Shown: positions 8,329 to 17,748 of the stretch, in pieces
Layout: each line of letters opens with the position of its first letter
How positions within the stretch are numbered: the stretch's first letter is position 1
NCBI GenBank assembly: GCA_903970465.1
Contig: CAJCIO010000097.1
Coordinates: 1-64,000 of the forward strand
Origin: Gammaproteobacteria bacterium
GTDB lineage: Bacteria > Pseudomonadota > Gammaproteobacteria > Pseudomonadales > Pseudomonadaceae
Reading direction: 5' to 3'
Length of the DNA: 64,000 nucleotides
Position numbers and translations under genes: made by a program
The notes under the pieces: generated by a model
Seen by the model: only the letters and a program-made list of their open reading frames with translations
Database searches by the model: none
What the model was told of the DNA's origin: nothing

Positions 8329-8979
8329 TCAATGGCTGCCAATGGATTCGAGTTGTTGCAAGAGCAGGGCAGCCTGGGTGCGGGTGCGCACGTTGAGCTT
8401 GCGGAAAATAGCGGTGACATGGGCCTTGATGGTCGCTTCGGACACGCTCAGCTCGAAGGCGATCTGCTTGTTGAGCAGGCCTTCGCAGACCATGGTCAAC
8501 ACGCGAAATTGCTGCGGAGTCAGGCTCGCCAATCCCGCACTGGCGGCCTTGGCCTCGGCCGATACGCTGACGGCCTCGAACGCTTGCGGGGGCCAACTGA
8601 CATCACCGTCCAATACCGTACGCACTGCTTCCTGAATGGCCTCCAAGCTGCTCGACTTGGGAATGAAGCCGCTGGCGCCGAACTCACGGGATTTGACCAT
8701 CACCGCCGCTTCCTCCTGAGCCGAGACCATCACCACCGGAATCTGCGGATACTGTCCGCGCAGCAGCACAAGGCCCGAGAAGCCGTAGGCGCCCGGCATG
8801 TTGAGGTCCAGCAGTACCAGGTCCCAGTCGGACTTTTCCGTCAGCCGGACTTCAAGCTCGGCGATACTGGCCACTTCCACCAACCGTGCGTCTGGCCCAA
8901 GGCCCAAGGCTATCGCCTGATGCAAGGCACTGCGAAACAGAGGGTGATCGTCGGCAATCAGGATGTCGTAGTGGGCCAT
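8329..8979 (-). CDS. erdR: NarL/LuxR-family response regulator ErdR (CrbR)
   Basis: Two-component response regulator of 216 residues. The receiver domain has the acidic pair D10-D11 and the phospho-acceptor D58 in DLVLLDLNMPG. The C-terminal LuxR-type helix-turn-helix reads LTPQQFRVLTMVCEGLLNKQ then IAFELSVSEATIKAHVTAI. It matches the Pseudomonas regulator known as ErdR or CrbR, which with the sensor MxtR/CrbS controls acetate and ethanol use (acs). No sensor gene is adjacent, as is usual for this orphan arrangement. The symbol rests on similarity plus its position next to dgkA and finR, as in P. putida. Confidence 0.8.
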   Translation of the reverse strand: MAHYDILIADDHPLFRSALHQAIALGLGPDARLVEVASIAELEVRLTEKSDWDLVLLDLNMPGAYGFSGLVLLRGQYPQIPVVMVSAQEEAAVMVKSREFGASGFIPKSSSLEAIQEAVRTVLDGDVSWPPQAFEAVSVSAEAKAASAGLASLTPQQFRVLTMVCEGLLNKQIAFELSVSEATIKAHVTAIFRKLNVRTRTQAALLLQQLESIGSH

Positions 8980-9088
8980 GGTTCAGTGGATCCTGTGGGG
9001 GCTGGCGCAGGGCATCGTCGCGCCTGAGTCGGCGCCAAGCATGCCGAGCCGGGCCGGGGTGGTCAAGTCGCTGCGATCACCCTGGCCA

Positions 9089-9805
9089 TCATGCCGGACC
9101 GAACGCCTGCAAACGCTGGTGCAATTCATCGTCGACATCCACCGGGAGCTGGTACTTGGCACCCAGATAATGTGCGCTGAAGGCGTCCAACCAGGTGTCC
9201 AGTGCCGATGCGGCGCGCTGATCGCCGGCCAGCTCCAGGCACAACGCGGCCACTTCTGCCGTGCAGAAGTGATCGTCGCGCTTGGAGCGACGCAGCTTGT
9301 AGCGTGACAGTTGATCGGACGTCAGGCTTAACACCGGGAAGCGATCGAGGTAGGGGCTTTTGCGAAACATCTTGCGCGCTTCGTTCCAGGTCGCGTCGAG
9401 CAGGATGAACAGCGGGCGCTTGCCCGGTGCAGGTGCGACCTGCAGGGTTACCCGCTGCGGTTCGACGAACTCGCCTGGAAAGACGATATAGGGTTGAAAC
9501 TGCGGGTCGTCGAGCAAAGCGATCAAGGCTGGATCGACTTCAACCCGTGACCAGCTGAAGGCTTGAGTGTCGCTCAGCACGTCGGCGATCAGCCAGCCGG
9601 TGTTACTCGGCTTGAGTGGCTCGACATCATGCATCAACAGGCACACCGACGAACGCGCGGCCACTTGCGGGCGCCATGGGCACAGGCAATAGCTGGCAAT
9701 GACCCGGCATCTGGGGCAACGTGGGGCTCTGGAGCCGCGGGCCACGAAGGGTTTGGTGCAGCGCGCCAGACGCTGAGCGCGCAAGCGAGAAACGGCGTGG
9801 GTCAT
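9089..9805 (-). CDS. tapT: tRNA-uridine aminocarboxypropyltransferase (TapT/DTW domain)
   Basis: DTW-domain protein of 238 residues, related to E. coli TapT (YfiP), which transfers the 3-amino-3-carboxypropyl group from S-adenosylmethionine to U47 of tRNA. Visible are a Cys cluster likely to bind zinc (CPRCRVIASYCLCPW, residues about 30-44) and the signature LLDATWNEARKM, the DTW-type motif with Asp-Ala-Thr-Trp. The C-terminal part has SRYKLRRSKRDDHFCTAEV, also typical. The gap of 109 bp to erdR shows nothing clear. Confidence 0.85.
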   Translation of the reverse strand: MTHAVSRLRAQRLARCTKPFVARGSRAPRCPRCRVIASYCLCPWRPQVAARSSVCLLMHDVEPLKPSNTGWLIADVLSDTQAFSWSRVEVDPALIALLDDPQFQPYIVFPGEFVEPQRVTLQVAPAPGKRPLFILLDATWNEARKMFRKSPYLDRFPVLSLTSDQLSRYKLRRSKRDDHFCTAEVAALCLELAGDQRAASALDTWLDAFSAHYLGAKYQLPVDVDDELHQRLQAFGPA

Positions 9806-9873
9806 TGCGGATCACAGCGGCGAAGAATGGCCGCAGTTTATCAGAGCGTCAGACGCTTTAGCGGCATTTACCA

Positions 9874-9902
9874 TGGTGGCGACTGCGCCTGCAGCCTATA
9901 AT
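9874..9902 (+). promoter_or_regulatory. Candidate sigma-70 promoter for the PA3611-like gene
   Basis: A perfect TATAAT lies at 9897-9902, 17 bases after a weak -35 (TGGTGG, 9874-9879). It is about 90 bp before the ATG at 9990. The -10 is convincing and the -35 is not. Confidence 0.45.
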
Positions 9903-9989
9903 CGTGCCCCCGGTTCATGTGAACGCAAGGAAAGGACGTGGGTCCAACACCCAGTCCCTTTGTCCGGCCCCCCCGATCAGGAGTGTTTC

Positions 9990-10427
9990 ATGTTGCGCTT
10001 TATCGTTCCGTCCTTGACCCTGCTGCTGGCTCTGCCTTTCACCGCACAAGCCGCCTCGTTGAAAGACACGGAACTCACTCAGATGCTTCAACAAGTGGCC
10101 AAGCAAAGCAGCGAGGGCACTCCACGCGCCATCAACGAAGACATCCTCGACCAGGGCTTTACCGTCGAAGGCAAGGAACTGATCGACCACTTGAGCGTGC
10201 GTTCCGAACAAGCTGAAAAAATGCGCGCCGACAAGAATACCGTGCGCTACCAGCTGGGCGTGAGCGTCTGCCAGAACCAGGGATTCCGCGATTTGCTGGC
10301 CCATGGCGCGGTGATGCGTTACGACTTTACCGAATACAAGACCAACAAGTTCATTGGCACCCAGCGCTACACGGCTGCCGACTGTGACATCAAGGCTGAT
10401 AAAGCCCCCGTCGCCAAGAAGAAGTAA
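9990..10427 (+). CDS. Exported PA3611-like protein (putative quorum-sensing-regulated virulence factor family)
   Basis: A 145-residue protein with a clear signal peptide (MLRFIVPSLTLLLALPFTAQA, cut after residue 21). The mature part contains LTQMLQQVAKQSSEGTP, a two-Cys region (SVCQNQGFRDLLAHG and TAADCDIK) likely to be disulphide-bonded, and a Lys-rich end. It resembles P. aeruginosa PA3611 and the Pfam family named for it (QSregVF); its biochemical role is unknown. The ATG at 9990 is preceded by CAGGAG. A longer frame from 9873 is rejected because the signal peptide starts here. Its place before recX-recA matches P. aeruginosa. Confidence 0.8.
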   Translation: MLRFIVPSLTLLLALPFTAQAASLKDTELTQMLQQVAKQSSEGTPRAINEDILDQGFTVEGKELIDHLSVRSEQAEKMRADKNTVRYQLGVSVCQNQGFRDLLAHGAVMRYDFTEYKTNKFIGTQRYTAADCDIKADKAPVAKKK

Positions 10428-10432
10428 CACCG

Positions 10433-10642
10433 CTATCGATGTGGTTCGTTGGCGAGGCGCTGCGCCTCGTCAGCCCGCAGATCGGCGATCACTGCCTGTA
10501 GATAGCGCGAGCGCCGTTCGCCCCCTTCAAGCCGCCGCGTGCATTCCTCTTCCACACTGAGGTTATTCGCCAGGGCGGCCTGCTCGAGCAGCCTGTAAAG
10601 GTGCCCGTCGACTTCAATACACAACTTGTGCCTGCGCTGCAT
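10433..10642 (-). CDS. Small ribbon-helix-helix (Arc-like) protein
   Basis: A 69-residue protein from the ATG at 10642, which has a GGAGG five bases upstream. A longer start at 10687 (84 residues, AGGTGG upstream) is possible. The N-terminus RRHKLCIEVDGHLYRLLEQA followed by LANNLSVEEECTRRLEGGE fits a ribbon-helix-helix fold, a short strand then two helices, as in Arc/MetJ-type DNA-binding proteins and antitoxins. The C-terminal part is an Arg/Ala-rich helix. It is convergent with the PA3611-like gene, 5 bp apart. No toxin partner is beside it. Its targets cannot be read from the sequence. Confidence 0.65.
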   Translation of the reverse strand: MQRRHKLCIEVDGHLYRLLEQAALANNLSVEEECTRRLEGGERRSRYLQAVIADLRADEAQRLANEPHR

Positions 10643-10897
10643 CGTAGCCTCCATGGCTGCTCGCGTATTCAGTTGCGGGGCTTCCATTTCGCCACCTATC
10701 TCTTGAGTAAATCAGACGTGGGTGAGGTTTGGGAGCAACTGACCAGCGGTAGCCCATGGCCACTAGCCGAGCAAAAGGCATTGCCAGCCATCACCCGTTG
10801 GGCACATCATCGAACCATCGTCACCCCATGGCACGCCGTCTTGTCGCTCCTGTCCGCCTGACGCGTGATGGGGCCAAAGTGCAGAAGGAGATGTTGA
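10643..10897. other. Intergenic region before the LOG-family gene
   Basis: This 255-bp gap lies between divergent genes (the small RHH gene and the LOG gene). It contains both upstream regions and, at 10885-10890, the AAGGAG ribosome-binding site of the LOG gene. I see no repeat, terminator or RNA gene. Confidence 0.5.
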
Positions 10898-12019
10898 ATG
10901 CCGTACCAACCCGACGACTTTTTGTCCGCCCACTTCAACAGTAATGGCCTGGACCTGACTGCCCGCATCGACGCACAGTTGCGTCAGATCGCACCTGAAA
11001 GCCCCAATCTCTCCCTGTATCGCGACATGATGTTGACCGTGCTGCGCATGGCCGAGGACGACAGCAACCGCTGGAATGCCAAGATCACCCTGCAGGCTCT
11101 GCGCGAGCTCACTCACGCCTTCCGCGTGCTCGAACACTACAAGGGGCGTCGTAAGGTCACGGTGTTCGGCTCGGCGCGCACTCCGCAGGAACATCCGCTC
11201 TATGCCCAGGCCATCGAACTCGGTGCCGCCTTGGCCGATGCCGGGATCATGGTCATTACCGGGGGCGGCGGCGGCATCATGGCGGCAGCACACAAAGGTG
11301 CAGGTCGTGAGCACAGCTTGGGGTTCAACATCACGCTGCCCTTCGAGCAGCATGCCAACGCCACCATCGACGGCACCGAACAGCTGCTGCCGTTTCATTT
11401 CTTCTTTATTCGCAAGCTGTTCTTCCTCAAGGAAGCCGATGCGCTGGTCCTGTGCCCGGGCGGCTTCGGCACCCTGGATGAAGCCATGGAAGTCTTGACA
11501 CTGATCCAGACCGGCAAGAGTCCGCTAGTGCCGGTCGTATTGCTGGACACGCCGGATGGCGGTTTCTGGCAAGGTGCGCTGGACTTTATCCGCCAGCAGT
11601 TGGAAGCCAACCGCTACATTCTGCCCAGCGACATGAAACTGCTGCGGCTGGTCCACAGCGCAGAAGCTGCGGTGCAGGAGATCGACCAGTTTTACAGCAA
11701 CTTCCATTCGACCCGCTGGCTACAGAAGCTGTTCGTGATTCGTCTGCGTCATGCGTTGAGTGACACAGCGCTGGAAGTCATCCGCAAGGACTTTGCTGCG
11801 CTCTGCCTGAGCGATACATTCGTCCAGCATGCCTATGATGGCGAGCAGCACGACGAGCCTGAATTCAGCCACCTTTCTCGGCTGGGATTCAATTTCAATG
11901 GTCGTGACCAAGGGCGGTTGCGCGAGCTGGTCGATTTTATCAATCTGAAGGAGAACTGGGCCAAGACGCCTGAGTCAGCGCATGGCACGGATGAAGCGAA
12001 GCTGCGCGAGCACAGCTAG
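10898..12019 (+). CDS. LOG-family protein (nucleotide 5'-monophosphate phosphoribohydrolase-like)
   Basis: A 373-residue Rossmann-fold protein of the lysine-decarboxylase-like/LOG family. Members hydrolyse nucleoside 5'-monophosphates (in plants, cytokinin nucleotides). The signature PGGFGTLDEAMEVL (near residues 186-199) and the dinucleotide-like VITGGGGGIMAAAHKGA are clear, preceded by VTVFGSARTPQEHPLY. About 90 N-terminal and 100 C-terminal residues extend beyond the minimal LOG domain, as in the longer bacterial members. The start has AAGGAG seven bases upstream. The physiological substrate is unknown. Confidence 0.85.
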   Translation: MPYQPDDFLSAHFNSNGLDLTARIDAQLRQIAPESPNLSLYRDMMLTVLRMAEDDSNRWNAKITLQALRELTHAFRVLEHYKGRRKVTVFGSARTPQEHPLYAQAIELGAALADAGIMVITGGGGGIMAAAHKGAGREHSLGFNITLPFEQHANATIDGTEQLLPFHFFFIRKLFFLKEADALVLCPGGFGTLDEAMEVLTLIQTGKSPLVPVVLLDTPDGGFWQGALDFIRQQLEANRYILPSDMKLLRLVHSAEAAVQEIDQFYSNFHSTRWLQKLFVIRLRHALSDTALEVIRKDFAALCLSDTFVQHAYDGEQHDEPEFSHLSRLGFNFNGRDQGRLRELVDFINLKENWAKTPESAHGTDEAKLREHS

Positions 12020-12024
12020 AGAAG

Positions 12025-12495
12025 TCAGTCATCGAAACCGCGGCCGCTGAGCAAGCGGCCGATCAATTCCAGCGGATAGCCGCGATACACCAGGAAACGG
12101 GTCTGTTGCGCTCGTTCCTTCATGTCCTGAGGCAAATTGCCGGAGAACTTGCGCTGCCAGGTATCCGCCAACTGGGACGACCAGTCGAAGTCGGCCTCAC
12201 GCAATGCTTGCTCGATATCAGCGCGCTGCAGACCTCGCTGGCTCAGCTCCTCCCGAATGCGCAGTGGGCCATAGCCTGAGTGGGCACGGTAGCGGATAAA
12301 GCTTTCGAGGTATCGGGCTTCGGACAGCAAGCCCTCTTCCGTGAGCCGGTCGAGTGCCTGGTCGATCAATTCGGAGGGAGCGCCGCGCTGACGCAGCTTG
12401 CGCGTCAGCTCGACACGACCGTGCTCGCGGCGTGCGAGCAGGTCCATTGCAGTCCGTCGCACAGCGACGGGGGTATCCAGTACGACAGTGGACAT
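12025..12495 (-). CDS. recX: Recombination regulator RecX
   Basis: RecX, a 156-residue all-helical protein that caps and limits RecA filaments. It shows the repeated three-helix modules, for example [20 protein letters not shown] then [20 protein letters not shown] and [14 protein letters not shown]. It lies 8 bp downstream of recA on the same strand, the usual recA-recX operon, and so shares LexA control. The stop codon is followed closely by the convergent LOG gene, with 5 bp between. Confidence 0.95.
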   Translation of the reverse strand: MSTVVLDTPVAVRRTAMDLLARREHGRVELTRKLRQRGAPSELIDQALDRLTEEGLLSEARYLESFIRYRAHSGYGPLRIREELSQRGLQRADIEQALREADFDWSSQLADTWQRKFSGNLPQDMKERAQQTRFLVYRGYPLELIGRLLSGRGFDD

Positions 12496-12503
12496 GGACG
12501 GGA

Positions 12504-13568
12504 TCAGAAATCAGCTTCGGCGTCGACGGTCTCGTCAGCCTCAGCAGGTGCTGCAGCCTCGGCCTTCTTGGCATCGACGCCGCCGGTCAGCAGTTTTTCA
12601 CGGATCTGCTTCTCGAGAACGGCCTTGATGTCCGGGTTTTCCTGCAGGAACTTGGCCGAGTTGGCCTTGCCCTGACCGATCTTGCTGCCTTGGTAGCTGT
12701 ACCAGGCACCGGATTTTTCCAGGAAGCCGTGCAGCACACCCAAATCGACGATTTCGCCGTTCAGGTAGATACCCTTGCCGTACAGGATCTGGAATTCAGC
12801 CTGACGGAATGGCGGAGCTACCTTGTTCTTGACGACCTTGACGCGGGTTTCGCTGCCGACCACTTCATCGCCTTCCTTCACCGCGCCGGTACGGCGGATG
12901 TCCAGACGGACCGAAGCGTAGAACTTGAGCGCGTTACCACCGGTAGTGGTCTCCGGGCTGCCGAACATGACGCCGATCTTCATCCGGATCTGGTTGATGA
13001 AGATGACCAGGCAGTTGGCATTCTTGATGTTACCGGTAATCTTGCGCAGGGCCTGGGACATCAGGCGGGCTTGCAGGCCCACGTGCATGTCGCCCATCTC
13101 GCCTTCGATTTCGGCCTTGGGCACCAGGGCAGCCACGGAGTCGATAATGATCACGTCCACGGCGTTGGAACGCACCAACATGTCGGTGATTTCCAGCGCC
13201 TGCTCACCGGTATCCGGCTGTGAAACCAGCAGGTCGTCGACGTTGACGCCCAGCTTGCTGGCGTACTCAGGGTCCAGTGCATGCTCGGCATCGACGAAGG
13301 CGCACGTAGCACCGGCCTTTTGCGCCTGGGCGATGACCGACAGGGTCAGTGTGGTTTTACCCGAAGACTCCGGGCCGTAGATTTCGACAATACGGCCCTT
13401 TGGCAGGCCGCCGATACCCAGCGCGATGTCGAGGCCCAGCGAACCGGTGGAGATAGCAGGAATGGCCTGGCGATCGTGATCGCCCATGCGCATGACCGCA
13501 CCTTTACCGAACTGACGTTCGATCTGACCCAAGGCCGCAGCCAAGGCTTTCTTCTTGTTGTCGTCCAT
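12504..13568 (-). CDS. recA: Recombinase RecA
   Basis: RecA, the ATP-dependent strand-exchange protein and LexA co-protease. It is 354 residues from the start [20 protein letters not shown] at 13568; upstream in-frame codons are rejected because the SOS box lies there. Walker A is GPESSGKTT near residue 66, followed by [15 protein letters not shown] and Walker B around [20 protein letters not shown]. Loop L2 ends in [20 protein letters not shown]. The acidic C-terminal tail ends [12 protein letters not shown]. recX follows. A LexA box lies about 44 bp upstream of the start. Confidence 0.98.
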   Translation of the reverse strand: MDDNKKKALAAALGQIERQFGKGAVMRMGDHDRQAIPAISTGSLGLDIALGIGGLPKGRIVEIYGPESSGKTTLTLSVIAQAQKAGATCAFVDAEHALDPEYASKLGVNVDDLLVSQPDTGEQALEITDMLVRSNAVDVIIIDSVAALVPKAEIEGEMGDMHVGLQARLMSQALRKITGNIKNANCLVIFINQIRMKIGVMFGSPETTTGGNALKFYASVRLDIRRTGAVKEGDEVVGSETRVKVVKNKVAPPFRQAEFQILYGKGIYLNGEIVDLGVLHGFLEKSGAWYSYQGSKIGQGKANSAKFLQENPDIKAVLEKQIREKLLTGGVDAKKAEAAAPAEADETVDAEADF

Positions 13569-13611
13569 TGAAGTCCTCTCGTAATCAATTAGGCCTGAAT
13601 GGCCGGAATAA

Positions 13612-13627
13612 CTGTATAAGTAGCCAG
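13612..13627 (-). promoter_or_regulatory. LexA (SOS) box of recA
   Basis: CTGTATAAGTAGCCAG on the plus strand (CTG-N10-CAG) matches the gammaproteobacterial LexA consensus, with an A+T-rich core. It lies 44-59 bp upstream of the recA ATG, as expected for SOS control of recA-recX. Confidence 0.85.
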
Positions 13628-13654
13628 TATTATTCCACACGATTGATCGCGCGC

Positions 13655-14155
13655 CTACCCCTCAAGGGGACTTTCTCCTGATGCAAGCTGTGTCAGCCCA
13701 GTCAGGGCGGCCTTTACCGTTTGTCGGCGGACCTCGTCGCGGTCGCCGGGGAATTGTCGGCGCTCGGCAAACAGCTGCTCGCCATCTGCCCAGGCGAGCC
13801 AGACGGTGCCTACCGGCTTGTCCACCGAGCCACCGTCCGGCCCGGCGACGCCACTGACCGCTACGCCAAAACGCGCACCGCTGCGACCACAGGCGCCTCG
13901 TACCATCGCCTCGACTACATCGCGGCTGACTGCACCGACGTGGCTGAATAGTCCGGCATCTACACCGAGTTGTGCGGTTTTCTGAGTATTGGAGTAGGTG
14001 ACGTAGCCGGCCTCGAACCAGGCGGAGGAGCCGGGGATGCGCGTAATGGCTTCGGCGATGCCGCCGCCGGTGCAGGATTCGGCGGTAGTGGTTTGGGCGG
14101 CCAGAAAGCGCAAGCGCTCACCGAGCAACTGGGCCAGGCGGGTGATGGAGTCCAT
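13655..14155 (-). CDS. pncC: Nicotinamide-nucleotide amidase (PncC/CinA C-terminal domain)
   Basis: A 166-residue protein consisting only of the CinA C-terminal domain, which deamidates nicotinamide mononucleotide in pyridine-nucleotide salvage. The motif [14 protein letters not shown] (near residue 27) includes the family's catalytic Ser, and [16 protein letters not shown] and [20 protein letters not shown] follow. I use the ATG at 14155 ([15 protein letters not shown]), which gives the usual length; an upstream ATG at 14203 would add 16 unrelated residues. It stands between mutS (divergent) and recA. Confidence 0.93.
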   Translation of the reverse strand: MDSITRLAQLLGERLRFLAAQTTTAESCTGGGIAEAITRIPGSSAWFEAGYVTYSNTQKTAQLGVDAGLFSHVGAVSRDVVEAMVRGACGRSGARFGVAVSGVAGPDGGSVDKPVGTVWLAWADGEQLFAERRQFPGDRDEVRRQTVKAALTGLTQLASGESPLEG

Positions 14156-14356
14156 GGGCGAGAGTCCGTTAGAGGCATATACGAGGGCAGTAAAGTAACG
14201 CATGGGAAGGAAGCTGCAAACGCCCCGACCATGCCAGGGGCCGCCTGGAGTCGAGCCTGACCGTCAAGAGATCAGCGCCAGAGCAACGCGTGGAAAATCC
14301 CTGTACCATTCCCCGCCACCCCTTGACCCACCCACGCCAAGAGCCCGATTCCTGCA

Positions 14357-16924
14357 ATGAGTGACCTATCCGCACACACCCCCATGATGCAGCAGTACTG
14401 GAAGCTGAAAAACCAGCACCCGGACCAGCTGATGTTCTACCGCATGGGCGACTTCTACGAGATTTTCTACGAAGACGCGAAGAAGGCCGCCAAGCTGCTC
14501 GACATTACCCTCACCGCGCGTGGGCAGTCGGCCGGGCAATCGATTCCGATGTGCGGGATTCCTTACCACGCCGCCGAGGGTTATCTGGGCAAGCTGGTCA
14601 AGCTCGGCGAGTCGGTAGTCATCTGCGAGCAGGTGGGCGATCCGGCGACCAGCAAGGGGCCGGTGGATCGGCAGGTAGTACGCATCATTACCCCGGGTAC
14701 GGTAAGCGACGAAGCGCTGCTGGACGAGCGCCGCGACAACCTGATCGCTGCGGTGCTGGGCGACGAGCGCCTGTTCGGCCTGGCGGTACTGGACATCACC
14801 AGTGGCAACTTCACGGTGCAGGAATTCAAGGGCTGGGAAAACCTGCTGGCCGAGCTGGAGCGCATCAATCCTGTCGAGTTGCTGATCCCCGACGACTGGC
14901 CCCAGGGCCTGCCAGCCGAAAAGCGCCGCGGCGCACGTCGACGCGCGCCGTGGGATTTCGAACGCGACAGCGCCCACAAGAGCCTGTGCCAGCAGTTCGC
15001 GACTCAGGACCTCAAGGGCTTCGGCTGCGAGAAGCTGACCCTGGCCATCGGCGCCGCCGGCTGCCTGTTGGGCTACGCCAAGGAAACCCAGCGCACCGCC
15101 CTGCCGCACCTGCGCAGCCTCAAACACGAGCGGCTTGACGACACAGTGGTGCTGGATGCCGCCACCCGGCGCAATCTGGAGCTGGACGTCAACCTGGCTG
15201 GCGGCCGCGAAAATACCCTGCAATCGGTGATCGATCGCTGCCAAACGGCCATGGGCAGCCGCCTGCTGACCCGCTGGCTGAATCGCCCGCTGCGCGATCT
15301 GAAGATTCTCCAGGCGCGTCAGGCGTCGATCCGCTGCCTGCTCGACGGCTATCGCTTCGAAGGCCTGCAGCCACGGCTCAAGGAAATCGGCGATATCGAG
15401 CGCATCCTCGCCCGGATCGGCCTACGCAACGCCCGCCCTCGCGATTTGGCCCGGCTGCGTGACGCGCTGGCCGCGCTGCCGGACCTGCAGATCGCCATGG
15501 CAGATCTCGAGACCCCGCACCTGGCGCGTCTGGCAACCATCGCCGGCACCTACCCGGAACTCTCCGAGCTGCTGGCCAAGGCCATCATCGACAACCCGCC
15601 TGCGGTGATTCGTGACGGCGGCGTGCTCAAGACCGGCTATGACAGCGAGCTCGACGAGTTGCTGTCGCTGAGCGAAAACGCCGGGCAGTTCCTGATCGAT
15701 CTCGAAGCGCGGGAAAAAGCCCGCACCGGCCTGTCGCACCTCAAGGTCGGCTACAACCGGGTACACGGCTACTTTATAGAGCTGCCGAGCAAGCAGGCCG
15801 AGTCAGCGCCTGCGGACTATATCCGCCGCCAGACCCTCAAAGGTGCCGAGCGCTTCATCACCCCGGAGCTCAAGGCCTTTGAAGACAAGGCGCTATCGGC
15901 CAAGAGCCGCGCACTGGCCCGTGAGAAGATGCTCTACGAGGCGCTGCTGGAAAGGCTCATCGGCCACTTGGCGCCGCTGCAGGACACCGCCGCCGCGCTG
16001 GCTGAACTCGACGTGCTGAGCAACCTCGCCGAGCGCTCGCTGAACCTGGACCTCAACTGCCCCAGCTTCGTCGACGAGCCGTGCATGCGTATCAGCCAGG
16101 GTCGTCATCCTGTGGTCGAGCAGGTACTGACCACGCCGTTCGTGGCCAACGACCTGCGCCTCGACGACGACACGCGCATGCTGGTGATTACCGGTCCGAA
16201 CATGGGCGGTAAATCGACCTACATGCGTCAGACCGCGCTGATCGTGCTGCTGGCCCACATCGGCAGCTTCGTGCCGGCCGCCAGCTGCGAACTGTCGCTG
16301 GTGGACCGCATCTTCACCCGTATCGGCTCCAGCGACGACCTCGCCGGCGGACGTTCGACCTTCATGGTGGAAATGAGCGAGACCGCCAACATCCTGCACA
16401 ACGCCAGCGATCGCAGCCTGGTGCTGATGGATGAAGTCGGCCGCGGCACCAGTACTTTCGACGGCCTGTCGCTGGCCTGGGCTGCAGCGGAACGCCTGGC
16501 ACAATTGCGTGCCTATACGCTGTTCGCCACTCACTACTTCGAGCTCACGGTACTGCCGGAAAGCGAGCCGCTGGTGGCCAACGTGCATCTCAATGCCACC
16601 GAGCACAACGAGCGCATCGTCTTTTTGCACCACGTGCTGCCAGGCCCAGCCAGCCAGAGTTATGGCTTGGCGGTGGCGCAACTGGCCGGTGTGCCGGAAG
16701 CGGTCATTCGTCGCGCCAAGGAACATCTGGGTCGGCTCGAAACCAACAGCCTGCCCCATGAAACTGTACTCGCCAAACCCGGCAAACCAGCGGCGCCGCA
16801 CCAGAGCGACCTGTTCGCCAGCCTGCCGCACCCGGTCCTGGACGAGCTCGCCCGCACTGATATCGACGGCCTCACACCACGGCAAGCGATGGAATTGCTT
16901 TATACACTGAAGAACCGGATCTAA
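14357..16924 (+). CDS. mutS: DNA mismatch repair protein MutS
   Basis: Mismatch recognition ATPase of 855 residues. The N-terminal mismatch-binding motif appears in [16 protein letters not shown] (Phe-Tyr-Glu near residue 33), then connector, lever and clamp domains. Walker A is [11 protein letters not shown] near residue 615, followed by the Walker B region [15 protein letters not shown] and the ATHYFELT motif. The C-terminal part includes the dimerising helix-turn-helix (ALIDGL-type: [18 protein letters not shown]). The length is normal. It is divergent from pncC and 143 bp before fdxA. Confidence 0.98.
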   Translation: MSDLSAHTPMMQQYWKLKNQHPDQLMFYRMGDFYEIFYEDAKKAAKLLDITLTARGQSAGQSIPMCGIPYHAAEGYLGKLVKLGESVVICEQVGDPATSKGPVDRQVVRIITPGTVSDEALLDERRDNLIAAVLGDERLFGLAVLDITSGNFTVQEFKGWENLLAELERINPVELLIPDDWPQGLPAEKRRGARRRAPWDFERDSAHKSLCQQFATQDLKGFGCEKLTLAIGAAGCLLGYAKETQRTALPHLRSLKHERLDDTVVLDAATRRNLELDVNLAGGRENTLQSVIDRCQTAMGSRLLTRWLNRPLRDLKILQARQASIRCLLDGYRFEGLQPRLKEIGDIERILARIGLRNARPRDLARLRDALAALPDLQIAMADLETPHLARLATIAGTYPELSELLAKAIIDNPPAVIRDGGVLKTGYDSELDELLSLSENAGQFLIDLEAREKARTGLSHLKVGYNRVHGYFIELPSKQAESAPADYIRRQTLKGAERFITPELKAFEDKALSAKSRALAREKMLYEALLERLIGHLAPLQDTAAALAELDVLSNLAERSLNLDLNCPSFVDEPCMRISQGRHPVVEQVLTTPFVANDLRLDDDTRMLVITGPNMGGKSTYMRQTALIVLLAHIGSFVPAASCELSLVDRIFTRIGSSDDLAGGRSTFMVEMSETANILHNASDRSLVLMDEVGRGTSTFDGLSLAWAAAERLAQLRAYTLFATHYFELTVLPESEPLVANVHLNATEHNERIVFLHHVLPGPASQSYGLAVAQLAGVPEAVIRRAKEHLGRLETNSLPHETVLAKPGKPAAPHQSDLFASLPHPVLDELARTDIDGLTPRQAMELLYTLKNRI

Positions 16925-17067
16925 CGCTGAGAGTCACAAGCTGATAGAATCCCGCGCGGTTTGGGAATGCCACGAACTATTAGCCTGGTTCGCTGGCTGC
17001 CTATCCCAGACCCAGCGGCCCCGAATACAGGGGGTTTGGCTGTAGCCGCCTGAGGAGAGAACCTGAA

Positions 17068-17391
17068 ATGACCTTCGTCGTCACCGACAACTGCATCAAG
17101 TGCAAGTACACCGACTGCGTAGAAGTGTGTCCGGTGGACTGCTTTTACGAAGGCCCGAACTTCCTGGTCATTCACCCGGACGAGTGCATCGACTGCGCTC
17201 TGTGCGAACCTGAGTGCCCGGCCGTGGCGATTTTCTCGGAGGATGAAGTGCCTGCCGAGATGCAGGAGTTCATCGCCCTGAACGGAGAACTGGCGGACAT
17301 CTGGCCGAACATCACCGAGAAGAAAGAATCAATGCCGGACGCTGCAGAGTGGGATGGCAAAAAGGGCAAGATCGCCGACCTCGAACGCTGA
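17068..17391 (+). CDS. fdxA: 7Fe (3Fe-4S/4Fe-4S) ferredoxin FdxA
   Basis: Seven-iron ferredoxin I type electron carrier of 107 residues. The Cys pattern is [14 protein letters not shown], near residues 9-21, with the second cluster [12 protein letters not shown] near 40-51. The C-terminal tail [20 protein letters not shown] is characteristic of the Azotobacter/Pseudomonas FdI family. A GAGGAGA ribosome-binding site lies eight bases upstream. The usual Pseudomonas neighbour set, mutS upstream and rsmZ-rpoS downstream, is present. Confidence 0.95.
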   Translation: MTFVVTDNCIKCKYTDCVEVCPVDCFYEGPNFLVIHPDECIDCALCEPECPAVAIFSEDEVPAEMQEFIALNGELADIWPNITEKKESMPDAAEWDGKKGKIADLER

Positions 17392-17411
17392 GGTGTAGCG
17401 CGACGCTCGGA

Positions 17412-17436
17412 GGCCCCGGATTGCGGGGCTTTTTTT
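17412..17436 (+). terminator. Rho-independent terminator of fdxA
   Basis: Stem GCCCCG (17413-17418) with CGGGGC (17424-17429), loop GATTG, followed by a run of seven T at 17430-17436. It lies 20 bp after the fdxA stop. Confidence 0.9.
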
Positions 17437-17450
17437 CGTCTGCAGGTTGG

Positions 17451-17693
17451 CTTTTGGTGGATTGGAGATTGGGGAGTGGTCCTTTGCTGCGGGCCTGTCC
17501 GGCTCGCCCTGCCCATTGGCCCTTCGCCTGGGCTCAGGGTACCCGCGCGCAGGTGCCGCAAGAGAGGGCACGGCGCAATGGACCATCCATGGTCCAACGC
17601 GCCTGACCCGGCATCCTGCCGGGATCGTCCTCTCTTCAGGCGCCTCCACGCGGCCTGCTGGAGGGGCGAGCCGGACAGGCCCGCAGCAAAGGA
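17451..17693 (+). repeat. Structured palindromic element, copy A
   Basis: Starts with TTTGGTGGATTGGAGATTGG, shared with copy B, and then folds on itself. Perfect 30-bp arms lie at 17480-17509 and 17664-17693 (ends TCCTTTGCTGCGGG and CCCGCAGCAAAGGA). Nested arms are AAGAGAGG (17560-17567) with CCTCTCTT (17629-17636), CCCGGCA with TGCCGGG (17607-17613/17617-17623), and TGGACCAT with ATGGTCCA (17579-17586/17589-17596). It begins 14 bp after the fdxA terminator. It has no credible coding content. The family name is not known to me; it may be one of the described structured intergenic repeats of Pseudomonas. Confidence 0.85.
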
Positions 17694-17748
17694 TCATTCG
17701 GAAATGGGGAAGCAGCCTTAAAGCTGAACAGACGCCACAAATATCACT

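Noticed and set aside
12354..13223. 289-codon plus-strand frame opposite recA/recX
   Set aside because: Antisense to recA, without a family match.
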